DNA from: Pseudomonas hydrolytica
GTDB lineage: Bacteria; Pseudomonadota; Gammaproteobacteria; Pseudomonadales; Pseudomonadaceae
DNA length: 64,000 nucleotides
Reading direction: 5' to 3'
Assembly: GCF_021495345.1 (NCBI RefSeq)
Contig: NZ_CP099397.1
Coordinates: 62,001 to 126,000 of the forward strand
Under the pieces are notes generated by a model that searched no databases, was not told where the DNA came from, and saw only the letters and a program-made list of their open reading frames with translations. Position 1 is the stretch's first letter. The number at the start of each line of letters is the position of its first letter. Position numbers and translations under genes: made by a program. Shown here one piece after another: positions 37,478-47,363 of the stretch.

Positions 37478-39046
37478 TCAGCGATGCTGACGATCGATAC
37501 GGAACAAACTGGTGGTGCCGCTGACTTCGTTGCCTACCACCAGCAGCGGCACGCCGATCGGGCTGTGTTCGGCTTCGATCACCATCAGCCCCTCGGGGCC
37601 CAGATCGCCCGCGGTGGCGCTGCCTGGAGTCGCGGCGAAGTCGCGATTGTTGAAGTACTGCACGAACTGCGGCGCCTGCGGCTGGCTGATGTCATAGACC
37701 ATCACTCCACCGATGCGCTCCAGGCCGATGAAGGCGTAGGTCTTGCCCCACAGCTTGGCCAGGGTCACGCCCTCCGGCTCCGGGCCCTTGTTGTCGCTGC
37801 GGTTGTCGAAGCTGTTGCTGGCGTGGTCGGAGTTGAAGAACTGCGGATTGGCCGCGGCGGTGATGCGCTCGAAGTCGGCGCCGCTGTCGTAGACCTGGGT
37901 GAGGTCTTCGCTCCAGATCGAAAAGGAACGTCCACCAAAGGCGTGGATGGCTTCGTAGTGGCCGCTGGCCGGGTTGTAGCCGCTGGCAGTGGAAACGGTC
38001 AGGCGGCCAAGGTTGGCGTTCTGCTTGAGGCTGGCGGCATCCGGGAAGTGCAGCGGGCTGAGCGGGTAGTTGGCGCTGCCCAGGCGCACCTCTTCGCTGA
38101 ATCCGGGGTAGTCGCGCGCGTCGCCCTCGTTGGCGGTGACCAGGTAGGTGCGCCCGCGGTACTGGTAGCTGGCGATGGCGTCGGGTTGGTACATGCCCAG
38201 CACCGGCCAGTTACGGATATTGATCTGGTTGTCGCGGTCGCTGGCGTCCAGTTCGTTGCCGGCCAGGCTGTGGTCCTTGAAGCCGAGCCCGTGGATGGCC
38301 TTGAACTGGCCGCGCTTGATATCCAGCACGGCCACCGCGTTGTTTTCCTGCAGGGTCACCCAGGCGGTTTTGGAGTCGTGGGCGACGCTGATGTACTCCG
38401 GTTCCAGGTCCCGGGCGACACTGGCATTGGGGCCGAAGATGCGTACCGACGGGTCCAGGTCGGCGCGGGAGAAGGCGCGGAAGTCAGCGGTACGGACCTG
38501 GGCCTGGGTCAGTTTGGTGATGTCCTTCGGCAGGTCGACGATGCTCACCGAGCCTTCCGGATCGGTCAGGTAGTCGTCGCTCGGCTCGCCTTCGTTGGCC
38601 ACCAGCAGGTGTTTGCCGTCCGGAGTGAAGACGAGCATGTCCGGCAGGGCACCGACCTGCACCGAGGCCAGTACCTGGCCGTCGCGATTGAGGAACACGG
38701 CGCGACCGGGCTCGGTTCTCACCCGGTTTTCCACCGCTGCGGCGATCAACCCGTCGCGCACCGCGACGCTGTTCACCGCTCCGCCATGGGCAGACAGGTC
38801 GAGGTTGAACAGTAGCGTGGGCCGGCTCGGCTCGCGTATATCCAGCACGTCGATCAGGCCGCTGGCGGCGTTGACCACGAACAGCCGCTGGCTGGCCGGG
38901 TCATGAGCGACGATCTCCGCTGCCGACTGGCCGAACAGGCCGCTGCTGTAACTGCCGAGCGGCGTCAGCTGGATGGTTTTGGGCGAGGCGGCGGCGTGGG
39001 CCAGGCCGCAGGCGAGCAGGCCGGCGGCGAGAACTGACTTGTGCAT
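37478..39046 (-). CDS. Secreted choice-of-anchor I family beta-propeller protein
   Basis: The protein (522 residues from ATG 39046) begins with a Sec signal peptide, MHKSVLAAGLLACGLAHA, and continues as a repeat-rich propeller with blades such as SGLIDVLDIREPSRP, EPEYISVAHDSKTAWVTLQENNAVAVLDI and the C-terminal EGLMVIEAEHSPIGVPLLVVGNEVSGTTSLFRI, which is the mark of the choice-of-anchor I family. The open frame extends upstream to 39163, but the signal peptide and an AAGGGAGCC ribosome site select 39046. The family is often found in periplasm or at the surface; the biochemical role is unknown. Confidence 0.85.
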   Translation of the reverse strand: MHKSVLAAGLLACGLAHAAASPKTIQLTPLGSYSSGLFGQSAAEIVAHDPASQRLFVVNAASGLIDVLDIREPSRPTLLFNLDLSAHGGAVNSVAVRDGLIAAAVENRVRTEPGRAVFLNRDGQVLASVQVGALPDMLVFTPDGKHLLVANEGEPSDDYLTDPEGSVSIVDLPKDITKLTQAQVRTADFRAFSRADLDPSVRIFGPNASVARDLEPEYISVAHDSKTAWVTLQENNAVAVLDIKRGQFKAIHGLGFKDHSLAGNELDASDRDNQINIRNWPVLGMYQPDAIASYQYRGRTYLVTANEGDARDYPGFSEEVRLGSANYPLSPLHFPDAASLKQNANLGRLTVSTASGYNPASGHYEAIHAFGGRSFSIWSEDLTQVYDSGADFERITAAANPQFFNSDHASNSFDNRSDNKGPEPEGVTLAKLWGKTYAFIGLERIGGVMVYDISQPQAPQFVQYFNNRDFAATPGSATAGDLGPEGLMVIEAEHSPIGVPLLVVGNEVSGTTSLFRIDRQHR

Positions 39047-39222
39047 GGAAGGCTCCCTTGCTGGTTGGAGGGAGCAGGATGGGACAGGCGCATGTCGGCA
39101 AAATGACCGAGTGATGGCAGTTGCATGGCGAATCGACGACGCGCAACGGAGGCCGAGCCGCATGGGAGGCGGTGACAGTCAGGCGGCCCGCTGCGCGGTT
39201 TACGGTACGGGCTCCAGAGCGA

Positions 39223-39759
39223 TCAGTAGAGGTCTTCGTCGGTCACCAGGCGGACTTCGCCGGCGTCCATGGCGTAGGCGGCGTCGGCCAGGTCGTTGCT
39301 GATCTGTTCCACCTTCAGCGTGCCGCTCACCCACAGCGGGGCGTAGATGTCCTCGAGCGGGATGCCCTTGGGGTAGCGCACCAGCACCAGCTGGTTGGGC
39401 GGCGGTGGCGGGACATGAATGCAGGCACCCGGGTAGGGCACCAGGAAGAACAGGGTGCTGTTGCCCTTCTCGTCGTTCTCCAGCGGCACCGGGTAGCCGC
39501 CCAGGCGAATGGCCTGGCCATCGAGCTCGGGCACGGTCTTGGTCGAGTACATCACCGCCGGCAGATCCTGATCCTGCTGGCGCAGGCCGCCTTCGCTGTA
39601 AAAGGTGCTGTCACCCTCCGGGCTGTCGTGGCTGATTTCGGGCATCTCCTCGAGGGCCTTGCGGTCCTCGGGCGGCATCAGGTCGAGCCAGTCGGTTTCC
39701 GGCAGTTCGGCGTGGGCCAGGCCGGTGCACAGCAGCAGGGCGAGAAGCAGGTGGTGCAT
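39223..39759 (-). CDS. DUF3299 domain-containing exported protein
   Basis: The 178-residue protein has a short signal peptide (MHHLLLALLLCTGLAHA) and a DUF3299 domain (about residues 60-170) recognisable from DGQAIRLGGYPVPLE, FFLVPYPGACIHVPPPPPNQLVLVRY and WVSGTLKVE. The Cys in PGACIHVPPPP is conserved in the family. Members are periplasmic, of unknown function, and often occur near metal or membrane-transport genes. Here it stands alone between the anchor-I gene and a YeaQ-type gene. Confidence 0.85.
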   Translation of the reverse strand: MHHLLLALLLCTGLAHAELPETDWLDLMPPEDRKALEEMPEISHDSPEGDSTFYSEGGLRQQDQDLPAVMYSTKTVPELDGQAIRLGGYPVPLENDEKGNSTLFFLVPYPGACIHVPPPPPNQLVLVRYPKGIPLEDIYAPLWVSGTLKVEQISNDLADAAYAMDAGEVRLVTDEDLY

Positions 39760-39848
39760 GGTGTGTGGTATCTCGTGACGGCGGGAGACGATCGGGGCCG
39801 GCGCGTCGGCGCCCGGAAGGTGCTGACGGACCGGCTCCGCAAGAGGGC

Positions 39849-40094
39849 TCAGCCTTTCTTGATCGCGCCGTAGATTACCAGCAGAACGACGGCGCCGATC
39901 ACCGCACCGATGAAACCGGCGGCTTCCCCGGCTTCATAGATGCCCAGCGCCTGGCCGCCGTAGGTGGCGGCGATGGAGCCGCCGATGCCGAGCAGGATGG
40001 TCATGATCCAGCCCATGCTGTCATCGCCGGGTTTGAGGAAGCGAGCGACGAGGCCGACGATCAGACCGATGAAAATGGTGCCGATAATACCCAT
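39849..40094 (-). CDS. GlsB/YeaQ/YmgE family small membrane protein
   Basis: The 81-residue protein (start ATG 40094, preceded by AGGAGATACGCC) consists of three transmembrane helices with glycine-rich faces: IIGTIFIGLIVGLVARFL, MGWIMTILLGIGGSIAATYG and AGFIGAVIGAVVLLVIYGAI. This is the transglycosylase-associated/GlsB family, usually induced by general stress, with no defined biochemical function. The longer reading from 40139 adds residues not found in the family. Confidence 0.9.
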   Translation of the reverse strand: MGIIGTIFIGLIVGLVARFLKPGDDSMGWIMTILLGIGGSIAATYGGQALGIYEAGEAAGFIGAVIGAVVLLVIYGAIKKG

Positions 40095-40159
40095 TGGCGT
40101 ATCTCCTGGATGAAGCCGCGCAGGCGGCAGACGCTGCATGGGACAGGCAGGGGTGGCCG

Positions 40160-40924
40160 TCAGTTCGCCTCATCCGGTGGCAGCACGCCATAGCGTCGGT
40201 AGATCAGGGCGACTTCTCCCTCGTCGCGCATGCGCTCGAGCTCGCCGGCCAGACGGTCGTAGAGTTCCCGGCGGTCGCTGCGGTAGCGCTTGAGCGAGGC
40301 GCCGAAGTGATTGCCGAGCACCTGGCGGTGCGCGTAATGGGCATAGCTGAAGTCCTCAAAGCCCAGTGCGGTGAACTGCGCCTCCATCGGCATCATGTCC
40401 AGCACGGCAATGGTGTCGAGGCGTCCGGCGCGAAACATCGCGGCCAGCTGTGCATCGTCGCTGGCATAGGCCCTTGCCAGGCGCTCGTCGCTGTCGAACG
40501 GTTCGAAATAGACCGTGCCGCGTTTGACCCCTACCGAGAGACGGTGCAGATCCTCATAGCGTTTCAGCCCGGCTTCGCGCCCCGGATGGACGACGAAGCG
40601 GATGTTCAGCTGCTGGTTGCCGATGCTCGGCAGAAAGTGGATGTACTCGCGGCGCTGGTCGGTGAGCAGCACGCGCGGTACCAGATCGACGCGGCCCGAG
40701 CGCAGGTCGTCGAGGCTGCGCAGGAAGGGCGCCTGGCGCCAGTGCAGGCGCACGCCGATGCGCTGCGCGGCGGTTTCCAGCACGCTGATCAGCGGGCCGC
40801 TGGGGATGCCGTCGACTGCGCGCATTTCCGGCGGGCGTTCGCGGAAGTCGACCCGCAGAACCTCCTGCGCCCCGACGCAGGTCAGGGCAAAGAGCATGGG
40901 CAGGAAGGCAAGCAGGCGCTTCAT
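40160..40924 (-). CDS. Periplasmic solute-binding protein, SBP_bac_3-like
   Basis: The 254-residue protein has a signal peptide (MKRLLAFLPMLFALTCVGA) and resembles the family-3 amino-acid-binding fold: LISVLETAAQRIGVRLHWRQAPFLRSLDDLRSGRVDLVPRV (about residues 46-86), then HRLSVGVKRGTVYFEPF. No permease or ATPase genes are adjacent, so it may be an orphan binding protein or have a sensing role. The ligand is unknown. It is 55 bp downstream of purK on the same strand but may have its own promoter. Confidence 0.8.
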   Translation of the reverse strand: MKRLLAFLPMLFALTCVGAQEVLRVDFRERPPEMRAVDGIPSGPLISVLETAAQRIGVRLHWRQAPFLRSLDDLRSGRVDLVPRVLLTDQRREYIHFLPSIGNQQLNIRFVVHPGREAGLKRYEDLHRLSVGVKRGTVYFEPFDSDERLARAYASDDAQLAAMFRAGRLDTIAVLDMMPMEAQFTALGFEDFSYAHYAHRQVLGNHFGASLKRYRSDRRELYDRLAGELERMRDEGEVALIYRRYGVLPPDEAN

Positions 40925-40979
40925 GAATAGGCTCTTGGACGACGGCCGTCGTTCAGGAGTCTAGCTCTGAATCGCCCTT

Positions 40980-42065
40980 TCAGCCCTTGGCGATCAGGGC
41001 CTGAACCGCTGCGATGCCGGTATTCAGGGTGGCCCGATCGGCACTGCGCAGGGTGGCATGACCGACCTTGCGGCCGACCTTGAAGGCCTTGCCGTAGTGG
41101 TGCAGATGGCAGTCGGCGATGCTGATCACCTTGTCCACCGGCGGCACTTCGCCGATGAAATTGAGCATGGCGCTCTCGCCCAGCTTGGCGGTGGAGCCCA
41201 GCGGCAGGCCGGCGACGGCACGCAGATGGTTCTCGAACTGGCTGCACTCGGCGCCCTCGATGGTCCAGTGCCCGGAGTTGTGCACGCGCGGGGCGATCTC
41301 GTTGGCCTTGAGGCCACCGTCCACCTCGAAGAACTCGAAGGCCAGCACGCCGACGTAGTCGAGCTTGTCCAGCACGCGGCCGACATAGTCTTCGGCCAGC
41401 GCCTGCAGCGGATGATCGGTGCTGGCGATGGACAGGGCGAGGATGCCGCTGTCGTGGGTGTTGTGCACCAGCGGGTAGAAGCGGGTTTCACCGTCGCGGG
41501 CACGCACGGCGATCAGCGACACCTCGCCGCTGAAGGGTACGAAGCCTTCGAGGATGCACGGCACGCTGCCCAGCTCGGCGAAGGCGCCGGTGACGTCTTC
41601 CGGCTTGCGCAGGACCTTCTGGCCCTTGCCGTCGTAGCCCAGGGTGCGGGTCTTCATCACTGCCGGCAGACCGATGCTGGCCACCGCGGCATCGAGGTCG
41701 GTCTGCGACTGGATATCGGCGAACTCCGGAGTGGGAATGCCCAGTTCGCGGAACATGGACTTCTCGAACCAGCGGTCGCGGGCGATGCGCAGGGCTTCGG
41801 CGCTCGGGTAGACCGGCACGAACTGCGAGAGGAAGGCCACGGTTTCCGCCGGCACGCTCTCGAATTCGAAGGTGACCAGATCGACCTCGTCGGCCAGCTG
41901 GCGCAGGTGATCCTGATCGCCGTAGTCGGCGCGGATATGCTCGCCAAGCGCCTGGGCGCAGGCGTCCGGCGCCGGGTCGAGGAAGGCGAAGTTCATGCCC
42001 AGCGGCGTACCTGCCAGGGCCATCATGCGGCCCAGCTGGCCGCCACCGATCACACCGATTTTCAT
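40980..42065 (-). CDS. purK: N5-carboxyaminoimidazole ribonucleotide synthase PurK
   Basis: The 361-residue protein is an ATP-grasp enzyme that converts AIR, bicarbonate and ATP to N5-CAIR in purine synthesis. The N-terminus [17 protein letters not shown] is diagnostic, and the ATP-grasp core includes [16 protein letters not shown] (about residues 133-148), ILEGFVPF and the metal-binding [17 protein letters not shown] (about 255-271). It lies 4 bp downstream of purE, the enzyme that uses its product. Confidence 0.97.
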   Translation of the reverse strand: MKIGVIGGGQLGRMMALAGTPLGMNFAFLDPAPDACAQALGEHIRADYGDQDHLRQLADEVDLVTFEFESVPAETVAFLSQFVPVYPSAEALRIARDRWFEKSMFRELGIPTPEFADIQSQTDLDAAVASIGLPAVMKTRTLGYDGKGQKVLRKPEDVTGAFAELGSVPCILEGFVPFSGEVSLIAVRARDGETRFYPLVHNTHDSGILALSIASTDHPLQALAEDYVGRVLDKLDYVGVLAFEFFEVDGGLKANEIAPRVHNSGHWTIEGAECSQFENHLRAVAGLPLGSTAKLGESAMLNFIGEVPPVDKVISIADCHLHHYGKAFKVGRKVGHATLRSADRATLNTGIAAVQALIAKG

Positions 42066-42069
42066 CGCA

Positions 42070-42561
42070 TCATGCCTCGCGCGGGTCCGGGTTGCTCAGC
42101 ACGGTATCGGTCTGCTCCTGGCGGAACTGCTTGAGCGCCGCGTGGAACTGCGGGTGCTGGTGACCGAGGATGCTGGCGGCGAGCAGGGCGGCGTTGACCG
42201 CGCCGGCCTTGCCGATGGCCAGGGTGGCGACCGGGATGCCGGCCGGCATCTGCACGATCGACAGCAGCGAGTCGACGCCCGAGAGCATGGACGACTGCAC
42301 CGGCACGCCAAGCACCGGCAGGTGGGTCTTGGCCGCGCACATGCCCGGCAGGTGAGCGGCGCCACCGGCACCGGCGATGATCACCTGGATGCCGCGGGCT
42401 TCCGCCTCTTCGGCGTACTGGAACAGCAGGTCCGGGGTACGGTGGGCGGAGACCACCTTGACCTCGTGGGGAATGCCCAGCTTGTCCAGCATCTCGGCGG
42501 TGTGGCTAAGGGTGGACCAATCGGACTTGGAGCCCATGATCACGCCAACCAGTGCGCTCAT
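42070..42561 (-). CDS. purE: N5-carboxyaminoimidazole ribonucleotide mutase PurE
   Basis: The 163-residue protein is class I PurE, which converts N5-CAIR to CAIR. Signature motifs are [22 protein letters not shown] with the catalytic His, and [14 protein letters not shown]; the length is typical. ATG 42561 is preceded by AGAAGAGGCACGACG; upstream in-frame codons lie in a leader with hairpins and are not part of the protein. It forms an operon with purK. Confidence 0.97.
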   Translation of the reverse strand: MSALVGVIMGSKSDWSTLSHTAEMLDKLGIPHEVKVVSAHRTPDLLFQYAEEAEARGIQVIIAGAGGAAHLPGMCAAKTHLPVLGVPVQSSMLSGVDSLLSIVQMPAGIPVATLAIGKAGAVNAALLAASILGHQHPQFHAALKQFRQEQTDTVLSNPDPREA

Positions 42562-42595
42562 CGTCGTGCCTCTTCTCTTGGGCGCCTCACGGCGC

Positions 42596-42636
42596 ATCAA
42601 AAACCAACAAGCCACGCGGGCGGGCCAGCGTGGCTT
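42596..42636 (-). promoter_or_regulatory. Terminator-like hairpin in the purEK leader, possible attenuator
   Basis: On the minus strand a 10-bp perfect stem (42627-42636 with 42607-42616; CAAGCCACGC/GCGTGGCTTG) is followed by TTGGTTTTTGA, 35 bp before the purE start. A second short hairpin (GCGCC at 42582-42586 with GGCGC at 42591-42595) follows. No minus-strand gene lies upstream in this window for it to terminate, so it may act as an attenuator of purEK. A possible -10 (TTATACT, about 42681-42687) lies further upstream. Confidence 0.5.
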
Positions 42637-42837
42637 GTCATGATTCGTTGGCCGGGTGCTGCCGGCCGAAGGCCGCGCAGTATAACGCAAAGCCGCCGTT
42701 GGCGGGCAGTGGCGACGACCGTTTGTCATGCAGGCCCCGGGCATGCGGCAAAACCGCCTAAACCTTGCTCTGGAGCAATGCCCGCGCAGGCTGCGCGCGC
42801 ACACTGGGCAGACACTCGCATGCAGGAGGAACCGCGC

Positions 42838-43860
42838 ATGAACCCGACCATGAAAGCCGCAGTGGTCCACGCCTTCGGCCAGCCGCTGCGTATCGAGGAG
42901 GTGAAAACCCCGCTACCCGGCCCGGGGCAGATTCTGGTGAAGATCGAGGCTTCCGGCGTCTGCCACACCGACCTGCACGCAGCCGAGGGCGACTGGCCGG
43001 TGAAGCCGAGCCTGCCGTTCATTCCCGGCCATGAAGGGGTGGGCTACGTGGCGGCGGTCGGCAGCGGCGTGACCCGGGTCAAGGAGGGCGACCGTGTCGG
43101 CGTGCCCTGGCTGTACAGCGCCTGTGGCTGCTGCGAGCATTGCCTGACCGGCTGGGAGACGCTCTGCGAGAGCCAGCAGAACACCGGCTACTCGATCAAC
43201 GGCGGCTATGCCGAGTACGTGCTGGCTGACCCCAACTACGTCGGCATCCTGCCGAAGAACGTCGACTTCCTCGAGATCGCGCCGATCCTCTGTGCCGGGG
43301 TGACGGTGTACAAGGGCCTCAAGGAAACGAGGGCGCGGCCCGGCCAGTGGGTGGCCATCTCCGGTATCGGCGGCCTCGGTCACGTCGCCGTGCAGTACGC
43401 CCGCGCCATGGGCCTGCACGTGGTCGCGGTGGATGTCGACGACGCCAAGCTGGAGCTGGCGCGCAGGCTCGGCGCCAGCCTGACCATCAACGCACGCCAG
43501 GAAAATCCGGCCGAGGTGGTGCAACGCGAGATCGGCGGCGCCCACGGCGTGCTGGTCACCGCGGTGTCCAACGCCGCCTTCGGCCAGGCCATCGGCATGG
43601 CGCGTCGGCACGGTACGGTGGCCCTGGTCGGCCTGCCGCCGGGTGACTTCCCGACGCCGATCTTTGACGTGGTGCTCAAGGCCATCAGCATCACCGGCTC
43701 CATCGTCGGCACCCGCGCCGATCTGCAGGAAGCGCTGGACTTCGCCGGCGAAGGCCTGGTCAGGGCCACGGTGCACCGCGACAGGCTGGACAACATCAAC
43801 GCCATCTTCGAGCAGATGCGCCAGGGGCAGATCGAGGGACGCATGGTGCTGCAGTTCTAG
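42838..43860 (+). CDS. adhA: Zinc-dependent alcohol dehydrogenase (AdhP/AdhA type)
   Basis: The 340-residue medium-chain dehydrogenase oxidises primary alcohols with NAD. Catalytic zinc ligands are visible in [14 protein letters not shown] and GHEGVG, the structural zinc cluster in [17 protein letters not shown] (about residues 93-109), and the Rossmann motif as [13 protein letters not shown] (about 172-184). ATG 42838 follows a very strong AGGAGGA site. It is divergent from purEK; a zinc alcohol dehydrogenase gene beside purEK is an arrangement I recall from P. aeruginosa. Confidence 0.93.
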   Translation: MNPTMKAAVVHAFGQPLRIEEVKTPLPGPGQILVKIEASGVCHTDLHAAEGDWPVKPSLPFIPGHEGVGYVAAVGSGVTRVKEGDRVGVPWLYSACGCCEHCLTGWETLCESQQNTGYSINGGYAEYVLADPNYVGILPKNVDFLEIAPILCAGVTVYKGLKETRARPGQWVAISGIGGLGHVAVQYARAMGLHVVAVDVDDAKLELARRLGASLTINARQENPAEVVQREIGGAHGVLVTAVSNAAFGQAIGMARRHGTVALVGLPPGDFPTPIFDVVLKAISITGSIVGTRADLQEALDFAGEGLVRATVHRDRLDNINAIFEQMRQGQIEGRMVLQF

Positions 43861-43903
43861 CGCGAGCCGTTTTCCTACAGATTCTGGTGCCGAGCGTCGC
43901 ACA

Positions 43904-43931
43904 GACCGCAGTTCGGGCTGCGGTCTATACT
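43904..43931 (+). promoter_or_regulatory. Hairpin overlapping a probable -10 element upstream of the secreted unknown
   Basis: GACCGCAG (43904-43911) pairs with CTGCGGTC (43918-43925) around TTCGGG, and the next bases are TATACT (43926-43931), a near-consensus -10 element 34 bp before the next start codon. The dyad could be a repressor site or the end of the adhA transcript. Confidence 0.4.
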
Positions 43932-43964
43932 GCTCACTTTTCATCCATACAAGGACGTATCGCC

Positions 43965-44759
43965 ATGAAACAGTACGTTTCGCTCGTTGCCCTTTTTCTG
44001 CTCTCGCTGCAGGCCGCCGCCCTGGAGTTGGCCAGGCATCCTCAGGTGTTCGATGCCGGCCAGGGCGTCAGCCTGACCCTCGCCCCGACCGCCGACGGCA
44101 AGCAGGCCCTGGTGCAGGTCAAGGGCATCAACCATCCGCTCGACGAGGTGGTGTTCCTCACCCAGGTGCGCGAGCTGGGCAACGAGCAGCGCGACTACGG
44201 CATTCGCCTCGACGGTCGTGACTACAACCTGCTGAACAAGCGTCGTGCCTGGAGCGGCGAGAGTTTTCAGCTCAACCTGCCGGGCACCGAAGGCTTCGAG
44301 CTGGGTTACAACGAGACGAAGACCAAGGCCCTCAAGCAGAGCGAGCTGCTGGCGTTGTACAAGCGCCAGGAAAAGGCCGGCCTGCAGGCTCGCCTCGCTG
44401 CCTTCGATCGCAAGAAGCGGGTGCAGGACTACAGCGCACGCCTGCAGCAGATGGACCTCGAAGCGACCCAGGCCTGTGGCACGCCGCTGGCGACCAGGGT
44501 GGACTGGAGCGCTTTCAACGACGACCTGCTGATGAGCGTCAGCGTGCCGCATTTCTGCGGCGAAGTGGTCAGCCAGATGGCCAGCCTTTGCGGCCGCGCC
44601 GACAGCTACAAGAGCGAGGCCAGCACCATCAAGGGCGTCGAATGCCGATTCGGTGACAGCATGAAGCTGCGCGAGCACGATGGCCAACTCTCGTTCACCA
44701 CCCTCAAGGACGAACCGAATCAGGGCGATTTCATCAACGCCATTTTGCGTAATCGCTGA
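43965..44759 (+). CDS. Exported protein of unknown function
   Basis: The 264-residue protein starts with a clear signal peptide (MKQYVSLVALFLLSLQAAA) after an AAGGACG ribosome site. The mature protein has a beta-rich first half (GQGVSLTLAPTADGKQALVQVKGI), a charged helical middle (LLALYKRQEKAGLQARLAAFDRKKRVQDY, about 127-155) and four Cys in the second half (QACG, PHFCG, SLCG, VECRF) that could form two disulfides. I do not recognise the family. It has its own likely promoter and is followed closely by an AraC regulator gene. Confidence 0.75.
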   Translation: MKQYVSLVALFLLSLQAAALELARHPQVFDAGQGVSLTLAPTADGKQALVQVKGINHPLDEVVFLTQVRELGNEQRDYGIRLDGRDYNLLNKRRAWSGESFQLNLPGTEGFELGYNETKTKALKQSELLALYKRQEKAGLQARLAAFDRKKRVQDYSARLQQMDLEATQACGTPLATRVDWSAFNDDLLMSVSVPHFCGEVVSQMASLCGRADSYKSEASTIKGVECRFGDSMKLREHDGQLSFTTLKDEPNQGDFINAILRNR

Positions 44760-44838
44760 TTGCGTCGAGCGGGTGCGCTCCCCATCCCGCGGCATGTTTC
44801 TTGCGTTGCTATGCGCACCTGCGCACACGGAACGCATC

Positions 44839-45831
44839 ATGCTGCATGCCCCGCTGACCACCCTGCACGTGGTTTCCCTGATCCTGCAACGCTTCGCCGA
44901 CCAGCCCGAACTGCAGCCGCAACTGCTGGCCGGCAGCGGCATCGGTGCGGCCGAGCTGGAGTGCCCCGATGCTCGCATCACCCGGGTGCAGGAGCTGCAG
45001 GTCTGTGCCAACGCCCTGGCCCTGCGCGCCGACATGGGGCTGGAGCTGGGGCGCAGTCTGCATGTTTCCTCCTATGGGCTGCTTGGTTACGCCGCGCTCT
45101 CGGCTGCCACCTTTGGTGACGCCTGGCGCCTGCTGCTGCAGTACCCGGCGCTGCTCGGCACATACTTCCGCCTGGAGCTGCAGGTGGAGGGCGAGCTGGC
45201 CTGGATCTGCGCGGGTGGCTATCGCGATGCCGCGACACTGGAAGTGTTCAACGTGGAAATGTGCCTGGCCTCGCTGAAACTGATCGGTGACGAGCTGCTG
45301 GGCCAGCCGCTGGCGCTGGCGCGCGCCGAATTCAGCTATGCCGAGCCGCATTACGTCGAGCGCTATGCGCAGAGCTTTCCCTGTCCGCTGCGTTTCGCGG
45401 CGCGGCGCAATGCCTTCGCCTTTCCCGCGGCGCTGCTGGAGTGCCGCCTGCCGCTGGCCGACAGCGTCACCCATGGCGACATGGTGGAACGCTGTCGCCG
45501 CCTGAACGCCGAGTTCAGCAGCCGCCAGGCCTGGCTGGAACGGGTACGCCAGCTGCTCGCCGTGCAACTGGCCGAGCCGCCGGGGCTGGAAAATCTGGCG
45601 CAGCAGATGCACTGCTCACCGCGCACGCTGCGTCGCCACCTGCAGGAGCTGGGTACCAGCTACCAGGGCCTGCTCGACGAGCTGCGCTTCGAGCGCGCCA
45701 AGGCGCTGCTCAGCGAGGAGCAATGGCCGGTGTACCGCATCGCCGAGGTGCTCGGCTTCAGCGAGACCGCCAGCTTCCGCCATGCCTTCCAGCGCTGGAG
45801 CGGTGTACCGCCGAGCCGCTTTCGCGCTTGA
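44839..45831 (+). CDS. AraC-family transcriptional regulator
   Basis: The protein (330 residues from ATG 44839) has an Arabinose_bd-like N-terminal domain (about 1-190; YGLLGYAALSAATFGDAWRLLLQYPALLG is typical) and a C-terminal AraC helix-turn-helix pair (about 230-330, with LAQQMHCSPRTLRRHLQELG and IAEVLGFSETASFRHAFQRWSGVPPSRFR). Several in-frame starts lie upstream; 44839 is where family similarity begins, though its ribosome site is weak. Regulators of this subgroup act on degradation genes, but the target is unknown. Confidence 0.85.
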   Translation: MLHAPLTTLHVVSLILQRFADQPELQPQLLAGSGIGAAELECPDARITRVQELQVCANALALRADMGLELGRSLHVSSYGLLGYAALSAATFGDAWRLLLQYPALLGTYFRLELQVEGELAWICAGGYRDAATLEVFNVEMCLASLKLIGDELLGQPLALARAEFSYAEPHYVERYAQSFPCPLRFAARRNAFAFPAALLECRLPLADSVTHGDMVERCRRLNAEFSSRQAWLERVRQLLAVQLAEPPGLENLAQQMHCSPRTLRRHLQELGTSYQGLLDELRFERAKALLSEEQWPVYRIAEVLGFSETASFRHAFQRWSGVPPSRFRA

Positions 45832-45858
45832 GACGCCGAATGCCGGATTCATCCAAGC

Positions 45859-45949
45859 GTAGGGTGCGCCGTGCGCACCGCGGCTTTCCTGGATCTGGAG
45901 CATGCTTTTCGGTGCTGCGTTGCCAGGTGGTGCGCGCAGCGCACCCTAC
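45859..45949. repeat. REP element, first copy of a 91-bp doublet
   Basis: The element begins GTAGGGTGCGCCGTGCGCACC and ends GGTGCGCGCAGCGCACCCTAC, so its ends are inverted and each end is itself a hairpin. It differs from the copy at 46025-46115 at about five positions out of 91. Confidence 0.85.
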
Positions 45950-46024
45950 GGCATGCACCAGCGTTCGTTGCTTGAGACGACCGTAGAGCCGGAGCCCAGG
46001 CCCTGCCTCGGATTGCACTCGGGC

Positions 46025-46115
46025 GTAGGGTGCGCCGTGCGCACCGCGGTTTTCCCGGATCCGGAGCATGCCTTTCGGTGCTGCGTTGCCAGGCGGTGCG
46101 CGCAGCGCACCCTAC
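46025..46115. repeat. REP element, second copy of a 91-bp doublet
   Basis: It has the same ends and nearly the same internal sequence as 45859-45949, in the same orientation, 75 bp away. Together they fill most of the 440-bp gap between the AraC gene and the amidohydrolase gene; I see no coding gene in that gap. Confidence 0.85.
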
Positions 46116-46271
46116 GGGCCGGCGTTCGTGGCTTGCCGGCCCCGGTGGCCCTGACAAGAACCTCCGGCAATTTTTGGCCATTTCGATCCCCTTTTGGCCG
46201 TTGCCAGCGTTTCCGACGGCGCGGCGCGGGCGAACAATCCGGGCACGACAACAAGACCGGAGCCGCTTCGC

Positions 46272-47300
<1,029 letters not shown>

Positions 47301-47363
47301 ATGGCGCCTCGTCAGCGATCAAGAACCTGCCAAACAAGAGCAACATTTCAGGGGTGAGAAACG

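Noticed and set aside
37249..37524. 91-codon plus-strand frame after the lipase gene
   Set aside because: It begins inside the terminator region, crosses two inverted repeats, and is Ser/Thr/Pro-rich as expected for the antisense of the minus-strand remnant.
45832..46271. CRISPR-like array because of repeated units
   Set aside because: Only two long units with inverted ends are present, without regular spacers or cas genes; these are REP elements.
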